From Halisarca cf. caerulea (taxonomy: Eukaryota > Porifera > Demospongiae > Chondrillida > Halisarcidae), in the NCBI GenBank assembly GCA_963170055.1, contig CAUJGJ010000040.1, positions 1,863,801-1,927,800 of the forward strand: a stretch of DNA of 64,000 nucleotides, read 5' to 3'. Shown here one piece after another: positions 44,984 through 56,011 of this stretch; within the stretch, counting starts at the first letter, position 1; the number at the start of each line of letters is the position of its first letter. Below the pieces are notes generated by a model. That model had not been told where the DNA came from. It did not search any database and saw nothing but the letters and a program-made list of their open reading frames with translations. A program made the position numbers and the translations under genes.

Positions 44984-46990
44984 CAGTTGAGTCTGGATAA
45001 GTCGAATCTCTTGGGACCAATAAAAAACTTCTACTTATCAGAAATTCTACTTATCCAGAAGTGCTGGAACGTTGTCTTTGGCAGAAGCCAAAGACATTCA
45101 TTAAAGGAATCATCAAATGAATCAAGTTACTAAATAAATTTGAAGAACATCTTTACAAATGTTGGCATTTCTTTATGCACATGCAGTAAAACTTCATATA
45201 AAAATATCAGTACTATAAAATGTTTGTTTGAACCCAACTACTGCGGCCTCAAATATGCCAAAATGTTCGTTTGCACCTTCTTTGATAGTGCCACATCTTC
45301 GATAATTCTTTCCACTTTGCTTAGAAGTGGGGTACTGTCAACATCTCGATATTGTTGCATAAAGTAAACACGCACAGTGGCGAGGGCAGCCAAGGCAGTT
45401 GTGGAACTGACCTCCTCCACTGGTATGCCACAGTCATCATCATCATCATCTGAAACGTCTAGATCCTGCTCCACTGATCTGACAACAGTTTGGTTCTCCA
45501 GTGATGACACAGCAAGATTCTCATCAACAGCAACAAAGTCATCAGCTTCAAATGTGTCACCAACAATGTTCCTGTCTTTCAGGCGTTGCAAAAATTCTTG
45601 ACTGATGATGTCCTCATTACTGCCACTTTGACTTGCAGGATTGTGAACTGACATTCCAGCCTTAGTAAAGCAGTTGGCAATAGTCTGTTGAGTAACAGAA
45701 TTCCATGCATTTCTGAGTTTGGTGATGGCATCTAACAATGAAAAAGTGAAGTCTTCTGTGGTACCGCCACCATCGATATGCAATAAGAGTTGTCGCATAA
45801 CCTCTTTCCTGTAGTGGCACTTCAGACTGTTTATGATGCCCTGATCACACGGTTGAAGCTCTGCTGTCGTGTTTGGTGGTAAGAAAATGAGGTTCGTTGC
45901 CTTTAGGTTGGAGACATGTGGATGTGCAGGACAGTTATCCACAAACAGTAGCACTTTCCTGCCCTGCTGGTGCATACCACGATCAAACTTCCGAAGCCAT
46001 GCTGTGAAGATGTCATTTGTCATCCATGCTTTGGAATTAGCATCCTAAGTTGTTGGCAGTTGCTTGATACCTTTGAAGCACCTTGGGTTTTTGAATTTTC
46101 CAAGAACTAAGAGGGGATATTTCTCCGAACCATCTGAGTTTGCACACACCATGGCTGTTACTCTCTCTTTTGATCTTTTTCCACCGCTGCAAGTCTCCCC
46201 CTTAAAAGCTAAAGTTTTATCAGGGAGCAGTCGCCAGAAAATCCCAGTTTCGTCAGCATTGAAAACGTCTTTTGGACGATACCCTTCCAATAACTTTGGT
46301 AGGATATCGTTTCGCCACTGATCGGTGTCTTCGGTGTTTACAGCCTTGCTCTCTCCGCATACTTTCTTGAAAACGATGTCGTGCCTCTTTTTGAACCTAT
46401 CAAGCCAGCCTGCACTACATTTCCAGTCATCATAGCCGAGTTCCTTGGCAAGGGAGTCGGCTTTGGACGCTAAAATTGGACCACTGACGGCAACATTCTC
46501 CGAACGAACAGATGAAAACCAGCGTAGAAGTTCCTCGTCGATATCATCGTGTGTAGCTGCCCTCTGCCTCTGCTTGCTGATGTTCGTCTGGCCTCCATAA
46601 AACGCTTGGCGATACTTGTCCTTGTCTTTCAAAATCGTTGAGAGGGTGTTTGGAACGATACCGAATTCTTGGGCAATTTCCTTCTTCTTCTTTCCGGCTG
46701 GTCGCTTCTCAACAGCATCAATGAGCTCAATCTTTCTCTTCAAAGGCAAAGTTTGAAGTTTTCTACCTGACATTCCTGACATTCCTGACGTTCTGCAAGC
46801 TAACCAGCCGTTTTGACACAAGACACTCCGTAAAATTGCTTCGAGTTATACGGAAAGTCGTGTTATGGGAATTCGAGTTACTGGACAAAATTAGTATGGG
46901 AGAGTATACGATTTTGGCAGGGGATTGTAAAATAATTCGATTTAAGCAGAAATTCGAGTCAAGCGAGTTCGACTTATTTGGACTCAACTG
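44984..46990 (-). mobile_element. Tigger/pogo DNA transposon, full length
   Basis: Ends CAGTTGAGTCTGGATAAGTC (left) and, inverted from the right, CAGTTGAGTCCAAATAAGTC, flanked by TA at 44982-44983 and 46991-46992. 2007 bp with one transposase gene on the minus strand. TA target and CAGTTGAG ends are standard for Tigger. Confidence 0.9.
45238..46782 (-). pseudogene. Tigger transposase with a single in-frame stop
   Basis: 514 codons from ATG at 46782. Order: psq-type helix-turn-helix (LKRKIELIDAVEKRPAG...KKEIAQEFGIVPNTLSTIL), CENP-B-type HTH (KELGYDDWKCSAGWLDRFKK), then the DDE domain with FNADETGIFWRL (first Asp), LLFVDNCPAHPH (second Asp) and LQPCDQGIINSLKCHYR (third Asp, DDD type). An acidic DDDDDD patch and a helical C-terminus follow. 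Codon 246 (46045-46047) is TAG where paralogues usually have Tyr (LPTT-stop-DANSKAWMTND); the frame is otherwise intact across the stop, with no frameshift. The role would be cut-and-paste transposition in the nucleus. A young dead copy. Confidence 0.9.
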
Positions 46991-47019
46991 TATAAGAAGA
47001 TAAAAATGTTTGGACAGTA

Positions 47020-47020
<1 letters not shown>

Positions 47021-47081
<61 letters not shown>
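47021..47081. repeat. (GT)n microsatellite
   Basis: Uninterrupted GT run next to the Tigger right end. Confidence 0.95.
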
Positions 47082-47083
<2 letters not shown>

Positions 47084-47104
47084 ATATGTGCGTGTTATAC
47101 TCAC

Positions 47105-47158
47105 CGAATAGCAGCTCCATCCCATCATTGTCAAAAACCAGTCCAATGATTCTTCTCA
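47105..47158 (-). other. 54-bp exon-like segment with consensus splice sites
   Basis: On the minus strand, GTTTTGGTTTTGTAG precedes and GTGAGTAT follows a 54-bp open segment encoding RRIIGLVFDNDGMELLF. A second, partly deleted copy with the same acceptor is at about 47430-47466. The length divisible by three and both splice consensus sites make an exon plausible. Gene unknown. Confidence 0.4.
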
Positions 47159-47539
47159 CTACAAAACCAAAACAGCAGTTACCAATCTGTTTAACTATGA
47201 TTGCACTCACCACCCAGTTACATCACCTCATGTTCTATTGACTTCAGCTAAGGGAGAGAAAGAAATGAAGAAGCAAAATAACAAAAAGAAACAAAATGAT
47301 ATAAGTGTACATCACATAAACTTTGAGAAAAGTGCACTTAAATATAAACGTATGGAAAATGGATTCTATGCAGCAAAAATAATATACAAACATACCTAGA
47401 CATCCCGAGAAACACTCCTTCTGTAGACATATCCATTGTCAAAAACCGGTCCAATGATTCTTCTCACTACAAAACCAAACCAGCAGTTACCAATCTGTTT
47501 AACTATGATTGCACTCACCAAACAGCGACTCCTGTCGCT

Positions 47540-48030
47540 GTAAGAGGTCTTCATCTTCTTTCCTCCCCTCCACTACAAGAAGTCTCCATACCAATGTGTC
47601 TTGAGGTATCCGCGATCACTAGTGAAGCCTCTATCCAATTTTCGGCACAAACTCAGTCGTCCCACTGCGGGAAGTACCAGTCTCACTCACAAACATTAAG
47701 AAATGATTGAGAGGATTCCTGGCCACACTCCCAACAGCAGAACTCCCAAATCCGCACTTTCAAGAGGACAGAAGTCTTCTGCCGGAGTCCACATGTGGTG
47801 AGCACTCAGTCGTGTCTGTACGGGAGGGGCACGGCCTCGACTCTCCATAGAGGGGACACTCCGGCTTCCTTCCGTAAACAGACGGTGACCCAGTTACATC
47901 ACCTCATGTTCTATTGACTTCAGCTAAGGGAGAGAAAGAAATGAAGAAGCAAAATAACAAAAAGAAACAAAATGATATAAGTGTACATCACACAAACTTT
48001 GAGAAAAGTGCACTGAAATATCAACGTATG
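47540..48030 (-). repeat. dispersed duplication, copy 2
   Basis: Partner of 43380-43880; same orientation. A shorter third partial copy (CATCACCTCATGTTCTATTG...) lies at 47220-47345. The conserved minus-strand frame reads LGHRLFTEGSRSVPS, then RGRAPPVQTRLSAHHMW. Confidence 0.65.
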
Positions 48031-48133
48031 GTGTGTTAACTTTTGCTAGTACAGTATCTTGCACATTGCCCTTCGAAAGAAAGTGACCACCATCAACAAT
48101 GGCGGCTAATATAGAATAGAACCCATCCATTAA

Positions 48134-48862
48134 CCCTTTTTGATCTGTCGTCCACTATAGTGGATGCGCATGTTCACGTTTGTGCATACATAATAACCAT
48201 ATGTGTTCGTGTTCGTCATCCACTTTAGTGGATCGTCGTTATTGTGGCTTGTTTTGGGCACGAAATCGAGCAAAACTTTCTTTTCGAAAGCTTTTTGTGA
48301 CTTTCTAACCTTCCTTGCTTATTAGTGACCCCTTTAGCCCATCTTTGTGGAAAGGTATATGTGTACACCAGGCTTTACAAAGGCTTTTAAGTTTACGATA
48401 CATTAAAAGGCACTTCCCTGACACTTTACGAAAATCTCTTCATTGTGGGGGTAGACCCTGTACCGAAGATCCGGAAATGTACCAGCTACTGCTGCAAGGA
48501 CCTCTGTTCTTGTACGCCTATTCTTCTTTACGTTATTCCTTGCTTCAAGCTGTATTGAACTAAGAACTGATAGGATTTGGTAGCGAGATACCACGGCCGC
48601 CATTGTATTCACTGTAAAATATTGTATAGCAATGTATAACTTTGTAAATTAGAAGACTTCCTTCTATTGTAGACTTTTTGTACATGAACATTAACCATTG
48701 AAACTTTGTGTATTGTGTATTCTTACTACAAGTAATACATCTACCAAGTTAGAACAATATCGCTTAAACTTTTATAACTCAAACTTTAGGCCCTACGATC
48801 TACTAAAGTGGACGGTGAACGCGAGCGACCTACAGGCGTGCGATCTCGAGAACATAAAAGGG
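48134..48862 (-). mobile_element. TTAA-target MITE, inverted copy of 11244-12093
   Basis: TTAA at 48130-48133 and 48863-48866, ends CCCTTTTTGATC and CATAAAAGGG. Carries the same subterminal palindromes and internal sequence as the gene 1 insertion, in opposite orientation and about 120 bp shorter. Confidence 0.85.
48403..48603 (-). CDS. 66-residue ORF in the TTAA MITE, second copy
   Basis: Same start (MAAVVSRYQIL), length and end (VKCQGSAF) as 11502-11702. Ten residue differences. Function unknown; may be non-coding. Confidence 0.3.
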   Translation of the reverse strand: MAAVVSRYQILSVLSSIQLEARNNVKKNRRTRTEVLAAVAGTFPDLRYRVYPHNEEIFVKCQGSAF

Positions 48863-49189
48863 TTAATGGCTTCCCAAAGTTGGCAAATTTACTGTTTACA
48901 AATTTGTCAATTTCTTCACAGTATGTAGTAGAATACCAATCAATGGTTCTAAAGCAGTACAAACATATCTAAGGTACACAAAATTATTTTTAAACTTCGG
49001 CAGTCTGCGATCGTACTTTCGCAAATACACGTTCTAAACACTGTTTCTCCTTGGATATAAGTTAACAAGCTCCAAATGTACAATGAATTGCCATGCAGTG
49101 CTATCGATCTATCGTCATAGAATGTCACGCATATGTCACATGATTTGAAGCCATCTTAGTGACAATTTCGCAAAAATTCCAGCTTGTTA

Positions 49190-49680
49190 GCACATAAGGG
49201 AGATTTTGGACATGTCCCACATATGTACAGCTTTTGTATGTCACATGTGAAACATTCCAGTTTCGTTATGATGCTTGGGAAAAGGGATCACTTCATGGGT
49301 CTTGCTGATTTTGTAGTTTTTTGTATTATTTGATCACAACTCTGCCCAGGTTGCCACTCGACACTTTGTTTTTGCCAAACCCTGCATTCATTGTGACTGT
49401 CAATGACATAATCACTGCCTGTACGAAAGGCCAATGAAAAAGACGAATATCATATACTAACAATATACATACTAACGGAAATAAGACTAAAAACTCTCGT
49501 AGGTCAAAAGTAAAGTATACGCGATATCGGAATAAATTCAGACATAACTCCAGAACGGAACTTGCGATGACAACGCGAGTGGTTCACGTTGTAGTGCGTT
49601 CGAAACGCTATCGAACCATGCAAGAAACGCAAAACTGGCAAGACCCACGAAGTGGTCCCTTATCGCAAGTACGGTACTAA
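49190..49680. mobile_element. fragments of two MITE families
   Basis: GGACATGTCCCACATATGTA at 49208 is an end of the CGCATGTGGG family. 49395-49680 (GTCAATGACATAATCACTGC to CTTATCGCAAGTACGGT) is a direct partial copy of 25410-25690 in the 24786 MITE. The region 49681-50099 is AT-rich with TAT/ATA repeats and no gene. Confidence 0.6.
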
Positions 49681-50099
49681 AAATGTACAATTTAACTTGA
49701 ATTAGGGAATAAAAGTGTTTTGCGTTGTATGCATTGATTGCACCATTTTATAGTGTGCCTGCTCAATCCAATATTTAATCCTATATCCAATATTAATAAT
49801 GATATTAATATTTATTATTATTAATATTACTATAATATTAATGGATAACACTTCCGAGTCAGATTTACATCATTCATGACAATCAAACTTTGAGATGCCA
49901 CTTATTGATTGATATTTTTGTGTTTGTATATTTATTATGTTTGTTTTGTTGTTATCATGTATATATAAAAATATATATAAAATAAATCATAACAAGTTTA
50001 TTCACTGCACAGCAGTAATGTATAACATGCTGTTGAAAGGCACAATAATTCTATACTATGTGTACTAAGTATACCTTTGTGCAATGTGCGTACAGCCTA

Positions 50100-51309
50100 C
50101 GCATGTGGGACATGTCCAAAGTCCCACTATTGTGTTAATGGGCTGGAATTTAGGTGTTGTAAGGCTTCGATCATGTGATATGCGCGTGACATTTCTTGAC
50201 GTATAGTTTTAGCGAAGAAGCAAGGGCAATTGCGCTGCTCAATATTCGTTCTACTTTTACAACATATGAAAGCCTTCATTTATCGAAAGTTTATGTTACG
50301 TACATACTGTTGTGTAAGGGAGCTTGGAAGATCATATTCACGATCAATAGTAGGTATTGCAAACTGCAGTACTTACGTAATTCACGGCGAAATTGCCCTG
50401 CTATTTTGCAGTTGATGATAGGCTTAAAGCGCGTTTTGAAGGCTAAAACATAGATCGATCTTCTTTTATAAGGTACTCAAGTTAGTAAAACCAACTTTTC
50501 TATTTGAATTTAAGATCAAACAAAGATTACGCACCTCAGTTCTTCGATGTCGTCGATCGGGCGCTGAATATCCAGTTCGCTTCCCTTAACCCGCCGATAT
50601 TATACTTCGTTAAACCGTCTGTCTTCTTTGCCTAATGTTCTTCCTCCACTGAGTTTCTTTCGCTTACGCCGCATCGATCATTGCAGAGATCAAACACTTC
50701 AAACACTTCGGTAAGGCAATATGCGATTACGTCACAGCTCATGTCACATGACTATCATGTGATAATCGGCCCTTAGCTAAGCGAATCCTTCTTGCAAAAT
50801 GCCATGTCGTCAAGTAAATCAGCGGATCAACGTAGGAAGCTTCTGAGTGTTTTATTGTAATCTATATCGAACGCTTCAACTTTTCACCGATGGGGATTTT
50901 GATGCCGCGAGTTTCCAAAGAGTTATTGCTGGTTATTTTAGTACATTTTTAGTATTTGTTGATTATCTTGAACACTATTTCAGTAAACAAAATCCCCATC
51001 GGTAGAATATTGTGTAGCCTTATTAGGGACAGTTTAGTCCATATCCTGTGTCTCTAGGCCTTTGTTTCGATTTACTTGAGAGGAATAACTGCTAAATACA
51101 GCTGCTCGGAAAAGCGGTGAGTATTCGAACGATAAACGGAAAATTTGGTTGAAAAATAGTTAAATGTGTAGCTTAAATGTGTTCATACAGTCTAAATGTC
51201 GTTGCTTGCCATTTCTGATACGCATAAGAGAGAAAAAGCGAATTTGTTAGCAACAAATTCGCCGACTTTCGGAAGCCATTCAAGTGCGAATGGACATGTC
51301 CCACATGCG
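50100..51309. mobile_element. 1.2-kb MITE, CGCATGTGGGACATG ends, TA target
   Basis: CGCATGTGGGACATGTCC and GGACATGTCCCACATGCG are perfect inverts flanked by TA (50098-50099, 51310-51311). The central hairpin TCACCGATGGGGATTTTG (50884) pairs with CAAAATCCCCATCGGT (50987). No transposase. Confidence 0.85.
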
Positions 51310-51311
51310 TA

Positions 51312-51860
51312 CCTATGCCAACAAGAGTGATTCCATACAAACATTGGCAACTACTACTGCTCATTTCCAAAATTGCTTAATACATAACTAATGTGTGTAT
51401 TCTGGGAAATAGGTCATAGTATAGTTGAGGAATTACGTTACAGACCAGACAATGCTCCTGTATTTCTGGGAAATGGACATCTATTTATGCCTGCACATAT
51501 AGCTCTATACTATATACTAGCCATGTATCAATGTATAAAGTCCCATGCAAGTCTAGCCATAGACCTGTTTTCATAACAAACATTTCTACCTTGTTTCAGT
51601 ATTTCATTGAAGAATGGACAATTATACCTGCCTCCATTATCTGCTTTTGAGTGGTTAATTATTTAGGCACCTGAAATAAGTATTGACAGTAATGATTTAC
51701 AATGGTACTATGGATGTTATCTATTCAGTGTTTAGAAAGGGCATGTACCCTCTATATGTAATATTAAATCATGGATTGGAATGGAATCTTGCTAATGACA
51801 ACCACTAAATACGACCGCTAGTGAATACATACAAGTCATACGCTATTGAAGAATGCCTAT
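51312..51860 (+). other. receptor-unit upstream DNA, no gene
   Basis: Matches the block at 2230-2540 (CATACAAACATTGGCA, ACATAACTAATGTGTGT, GTCTAGCCATAGACCTGTTTTC) and includes the MITE-end scrap at about 51425-51490, here some 500 bp from the gene 7 ATG. Confidence 0.5.
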
Positions 51861-51992
51861 TATTCCTAATATGTAGTGGACTATACACTTAAGATTCTGG
51901 TCATAGTGCCCTGTTTCCCACTCTGACAGTGTTGACGGGTAGTAAGCAATAGAAGCAGTGTTGTTGAAGGAGAGAATACTGTGAGTGACAAC
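51861..51992 (+). promoter_or_regulatory. gene 7 upstream block
   Basis: CTAATATGTAGTGGACTATA about 118 bp before the ATG, TTCTGGTCATAGTGCCCTG, then the leader GGTAGTAAGCAATAGAAGC and GAAGGAGAGAATACTGTGAG. Intermediate between the gene 3 and gene 1 leaders. Confidence 0.55.
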
Positions 51993-52958
51993 ATGTGGAA
52001 CAGCAGTAACATCACAAACCATACCAGCAGCAGTAGCAGTGATTTATATTTGGTCATTGAATACTCTTGTATTGTGTTGGTGCAGGTTCTATCCTTAATC
52101 TTCATTGTTGTGAACTTCATCCTACTTCTGGCAATAAGACATTGTCAAACTATTTCAACTGGAATAAGAGTGGTTCTCTGTAACATTGTCATTGCAAACA
52201 AAGCTTTCCTTATTTCTGTAATATTGTATGCTTGGGCTGAAGTAGCAGAGGTGTATGACTACGAAAAGTACAACATGTTCTGGAGGGTAATGTATGTCGC
52301 CACGTTGTCCACAGCAGCGGTAAGACTCCTCTTCATGGCCACATATGGAGTTATTGTGTATGTAAGTACACGCTTAACTGGCTCATCTCTGCAAACTGAG
52401 GATGTGAGCAAAAGGAGAGTCATTGTCACGTGTATTGTAATTTGGTTGGTTGCTATAGTGCCCAATCTCAGTCAATTTGTAACCCTTGTACATGAGGTAA
52501 CAATTAACACAAGTTTAACTTTCTGTGCAAGTAGTGATGCAGTCGTCTACCTGGACTACTCACTGATCATTTTACCACTCTATGGAATAGTGTGTGGATT
52601 CATTAGCATCCTGTTCCCCATTCTAACAGCACATTACTGTCGGAAGGTAATTTTGGGAGAAAAGAGACATATTCTTAAGAGGATGACTAAGTTTTCCAGC
52701 TTCCTTCTGTTGAGCAATGTTGTAAACTTTGCTGGTGTTTTTGTTTCTATAGTGTTGACCTCATTCGATGTACAATGCACAGAATACTACATCACCCTGA
52801 ACGTTGGGAGAACAGGAGCCGTCATGTTATCCATTGTCATGACACCAGTTGTTATGCTTGCTTTCTTCAAATGCATAAGAGACAAATTTAAGGACTGTAT
52901 TTGTTGTTGTCGGTACACTTTTAAAACACAATTATTTTCTTCCTTGAGTAGTACCTAA
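51993..52958 (+). CDS. 7TM receptor-like protein, gene 7
   Basis: Intronless, 321 residues, intact. Starts MWNSSNITNHTSSSSSD. Landmarks: AIRHCQTISTGIRVVLCNIV, STAAVRLLFMATYGVIVYVS, VIWLVAIVPNLSQF, ILPLYGIVCGFISILFPILT, KFSSFLLLSNVVNFAG, TPVVMLAFFKCIRDKFK. It shares with gene 8 features not seen in genes 1-6: HYC instead of HYS after TM5, KFSSFLL in TM6, VQCTEYYITLNVG in the third extracellular loop. It lacks the TM3 cysteine (VATLSTAA). The C-terminal cluster DCICCCRY is kept. Confidence 0.85.
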   Translation: MWNSSNITNHTSSSSSDLYLVIEYSCIVLVQVLSLIFIVVNFILLLAIRHCQTISTGIRVVLCNIVIANKAFLISVILYAWAEVAEVYDYEKYNMFWRVMYVATLSTAAVRLLFMATYGVIVYVSTRLTGSSLQTEDVSKRRVIVTCIVIWLVAIVPNLSQFVTLVHEVTINTSLTFCASSDAVVYLDYSLIILPLYGIVCGFISILFPILTAHYCRKVILGEKRHILKRMTKFSSFLLLSNVVNFAGVFVSIVLTSFDVQCTEYYITLNVGRTGAVMLSIVMTPVVMLAFFKCIRDKFKDCICCCRYTFKTQLFSSLSST

Positions 52959-53597
52959 TGTATGCTACCATTGGTGCTTGATGTGCATTACCCTTCTTCT
53001 ATGGTTTGCCCAAAAGTGCCCAACATTTATATAGCACCCACCTACGGTAGGCCAGAAGTGCCCACAAAGGGAGGGAAATTTAACGATGGTTTTGTGTGCT
53101 TCCTGACTGCAACCTCGAATAGTCTTTCTGAGGATAGTAAGTTAACATAGCTTTACTATTTGGGGGGGGGGGGGCTTGCAACGGATAGAAAGACAAAAGA
53201 GTCATGAAGACGACATACAGCTGCAGTACATACTGTGCGAACTACTGCCTCAATTGTTTCCAGGCTCATCTACCGACAGTTTTGCTTAGATAGATAGTAG
53301 CATATGCATGGAACGATAATTGTACATTTGGGACAGTCACTGCAATCCAACGCCTTGTGTCTTCATACATTGTTGTTTCTCCATTACCATTAATTCTCCT
53401 ACTTAGGATAATCTAATATATTTCACAATGTGAAAGTATGAATTGCTTTATTATTCACAAAATTTCAACAGTATATAGGGAAGTCAGCCTTGTACAGAAA
53501 AAGTGGCAGATATTACGTTAGCAGTACTCGATCAATCTACCAATCCACAAAAAATAGAATGACTGCCAGTACAGTGTTCTCTCCAGGTAACTAAATG
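52959..53597. other. gene 7 3' flank, no gene
   Basis: 53010-53110 resembles 34130-34240 in part (CCCACAAAGGGAGGGAAATTTAA). A poly-G run occurs at 53160-53173. 53380-53560 recurs at 59660-59830 (CTCCTA..TTAGGATAATCTAATA). No coding sequence. Confidence 0.45.
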
Positions 53598-53937
53598 GCT
53601 GGGAGGCAGTGGCAAACAGCCCATTGGCATATTTTCCATGTTAGGGATTGTGATCAATCATCTTATGAACAAGTTATAGGAACAAGTAATTCGAGTTAAA
53701 AACTCGTGGGGGCTGCCGCCCCACGCACTCGAATCACTTGCAAAGCATTGGAGTGTAAGTGCACAGCTGAACATTCATTGAACATACTGTTTATTGTAAC
53801 TGGACGATTGTTTTGAAAACAATTGCCATATTTGGCAATTGTTTTCAAAACAATTCCTATAACTCATTCCTGTATAAATTCATACTTCTCTATTACTATT
53901 ATATAAATTCTCTATTATAAGACTTTTCTTCAAATCC

Positions 53938-54016
<79 letters not shown>

Positions 54017-54245
54017 GACGAGCGTTACACACCGGAAGTCCAAATGAAAACAATATAGGGGCTGCCTGCGGCAGCCCCTAAAAATGCAAGCTGACACTGA
54101 TTTGAATTGCAGTTTTTAGTGATTTTCTCTAAAACGATTGGAGGTCTTCAAATCCCCAACTTGGAAGTTTCAGATACTCACACAAGGAACCTGTATGCCA
54201 ACATTTATGCCCCCAGCTGTGTAGTTGCACTGGCTCCTGGTCTTG
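53598..54245. mobile_element. GGCTGGG-end MITE split by a hairpin/(TA)n element
   Basis: Left part GGCTGGGAGGCAGTGGC at 53607 and right part from GATTTTCTCTAAAACGATTG to GTTGCACTGGCTCCTGG match 21728-22015. The break at 53687-54085 is a complete hairpin/TA element: hairpin with GGGGGCTGCCGCCCC, an inverted pair around TTGTTTTGAAAACAATTG, a long (TA)n at 53940-54014, and a closing GGGGCTGCCTGCGGCAGCCC hairpin. Confidence 0.65.
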
Positions 54246-54411
54246 TTTATCCTTTTCTTCTTAGGGAGAATGCATATACTTTTGTTTGAACAAACAAAAT
54301 ATGTTCGAGTTTGGTATATATCAAACTTAAGGCACTAAAATGCTGTCTACACAATGTTACCAGTTACTAGAAGATAGCGCATTTTTGCAGAAAGAATTAA
54401 ACGACAAGCAA

Positions 54412-54650
54412 TTCGGGTTTAAAAAACTCGTGGGCTGCCTACGGCCCTGGAAACACGAATCGCTTGGAAATCGTCGTTATTGACTAAAATAATACTTAAA
54501 AGAACTCTTCTGGTCTAAAAGACTCTTTGCTGATAAAATCAGGAGCAAACGAATGAATTTACAGAAATATTGCCGAAAGATTACGTACCGACTTCGTGTC
54601 CGCCATGTTGTTGACATATTATCTAAAAAATATATATATATATAGACATC
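54412..54650. mobile_element. hairpin/(TA)n element, relative of 29081
   Basis: GCAATTCGGGTTT...AACACGAATCGCTTGG hairpin enclosing GGGCTGCCTACGGCCC. It then closely follows 29145-29300 (TCGTCGTTATTGACTAAAAT, GACTTCGTGTCCGCCATGTT) to a short TA run. Confidence 0.65.
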
Positions 54651-55855
54651 CACAGGGTATTTATTTCAGCCCTCGATTATAACGGTAAAATGGCCATCGT
54701 GAAACTTGACCAATTTTCATAGCATATTATGCCTCTAATACGAATTGGGCTATGCAATACACTTTGTGAAAGTAAACAAGTATTATTGGTATGCAAATCC
54801 ATAGAGTAACAAGTAAGAAACAGAGAAGTTTGAGTGAACAACAAGGGTGCAATAAACAAAAATTGCCATTTCCGGAGGAGAAGATGACACTGAAGCTTCA
54901 CCAAATTTACATTAGTCGCTAGCTAAATATATGAACTATATGAATTTACTTGTTGTTTGCTGTTATAACCTTGTTAAAACCTTTAATTCGGAATTAAACA
55001 CTTTTTTCGTGACCAAATCGGCTAAAAATGGAAACAAATATGGCATTTACTTTAGTTCACCTTCTTATAGCAATATTTAATAAGCGAATTCCCATAGCCA
55101 TGGTTATGTTAAATTGAAAAGTTAAACAAACGGGAAAGTAGTAGGGTGTTTTCTCCTCCGGAAAAGCTGATTTCTGTTTGCCTATCGAAAAGCGGCCATG
55201 TTTAATGACGTATTGTGATGCGAAATTATGACATCACTAGCAGCGGTATCTGCTTACACAGAGCACCTTCTGTGATGTCCTCATTTTGTATGAAGTATTT
55301 ACAATTTGTGGTGACGTTGTTTATAAATTTAGTATGTGCACTCCCCAAATCCCAAGCAGCTGTGGGCTGTTATAAATGCCCTGTGTCGTTCTGGACGTCC
55401 GGACACTTCTGGTGAAAGTTAAAATAATATAAGTTACAAAGTTACAGTTACAAAGTTACAAAGTTTACTTTCCCCAAAAAGGGGAAAGTAAATTTTGTAA
55501 CTGTTGAAGCCTTATATGTGTGAACAGGACATGCCCCAAATAAGTAGGGTCAATATGATCATATTTGTTGCTAAAGAACTGAAGATGATGTTTGTTGTAC
55601 AAGTGCAGTGGGCAATAGGGTAGTTCACCGAATGCTGGTAAATTCATGGTTCAGTAAGATTTAGGCCATGAATTGAAATTGAATCTTGCAAACGAAGCCC
55701 TGTACATGCAAAGGTCAATGGATATATACAAGTGTTACACATAATGGAACGCATGTGTATATTATGTAGGGTCAATAGGGCCTCTTCTTGTTGCATGTTT
55801 GCATGTCTTTTATTCTTTCAACCTGTCTGTATACTAATAATGATATATTATGCAC

Positions 55856-55888
<33 letters not shown>

Positions 55889-55890
55889 GA
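54651..55890. other. no gene
   Basis: Contains a hairpin-family scrap at 55388-55430 (GACGTCCGGACACTTCTGGT), a short palindrome at 55450-55500 and a (TA)n run at 55855-55882. 54680-55220 shows no coding frame or element ends. Confidence 0.45.
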
Positions 55891-56011
55891 TTACATTCTG
55901 GTCATTGTGCATTGTTTTTCACTCTGCCCGAGTTGACTGGAATAGATAAATTGGGTACGTAAAAGCAATAGGGGCAGCGCTGTGTAAGGAGAGAATACTG
56001 TAAGTGACAAC
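55880..56011 (+). promoter_or_regulatory. gene 8 upstream block
   Basis: TATATTATAGTGGATTACAT about 129 bp before the ATG, TTCTGGTCATTGTGCATTG, GAGTTGACTGGAATAGATAA, then GGAGAGAATACTGTAAGTGA. Same order as genes 3, 5 and 7. Confidence 0.6.
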
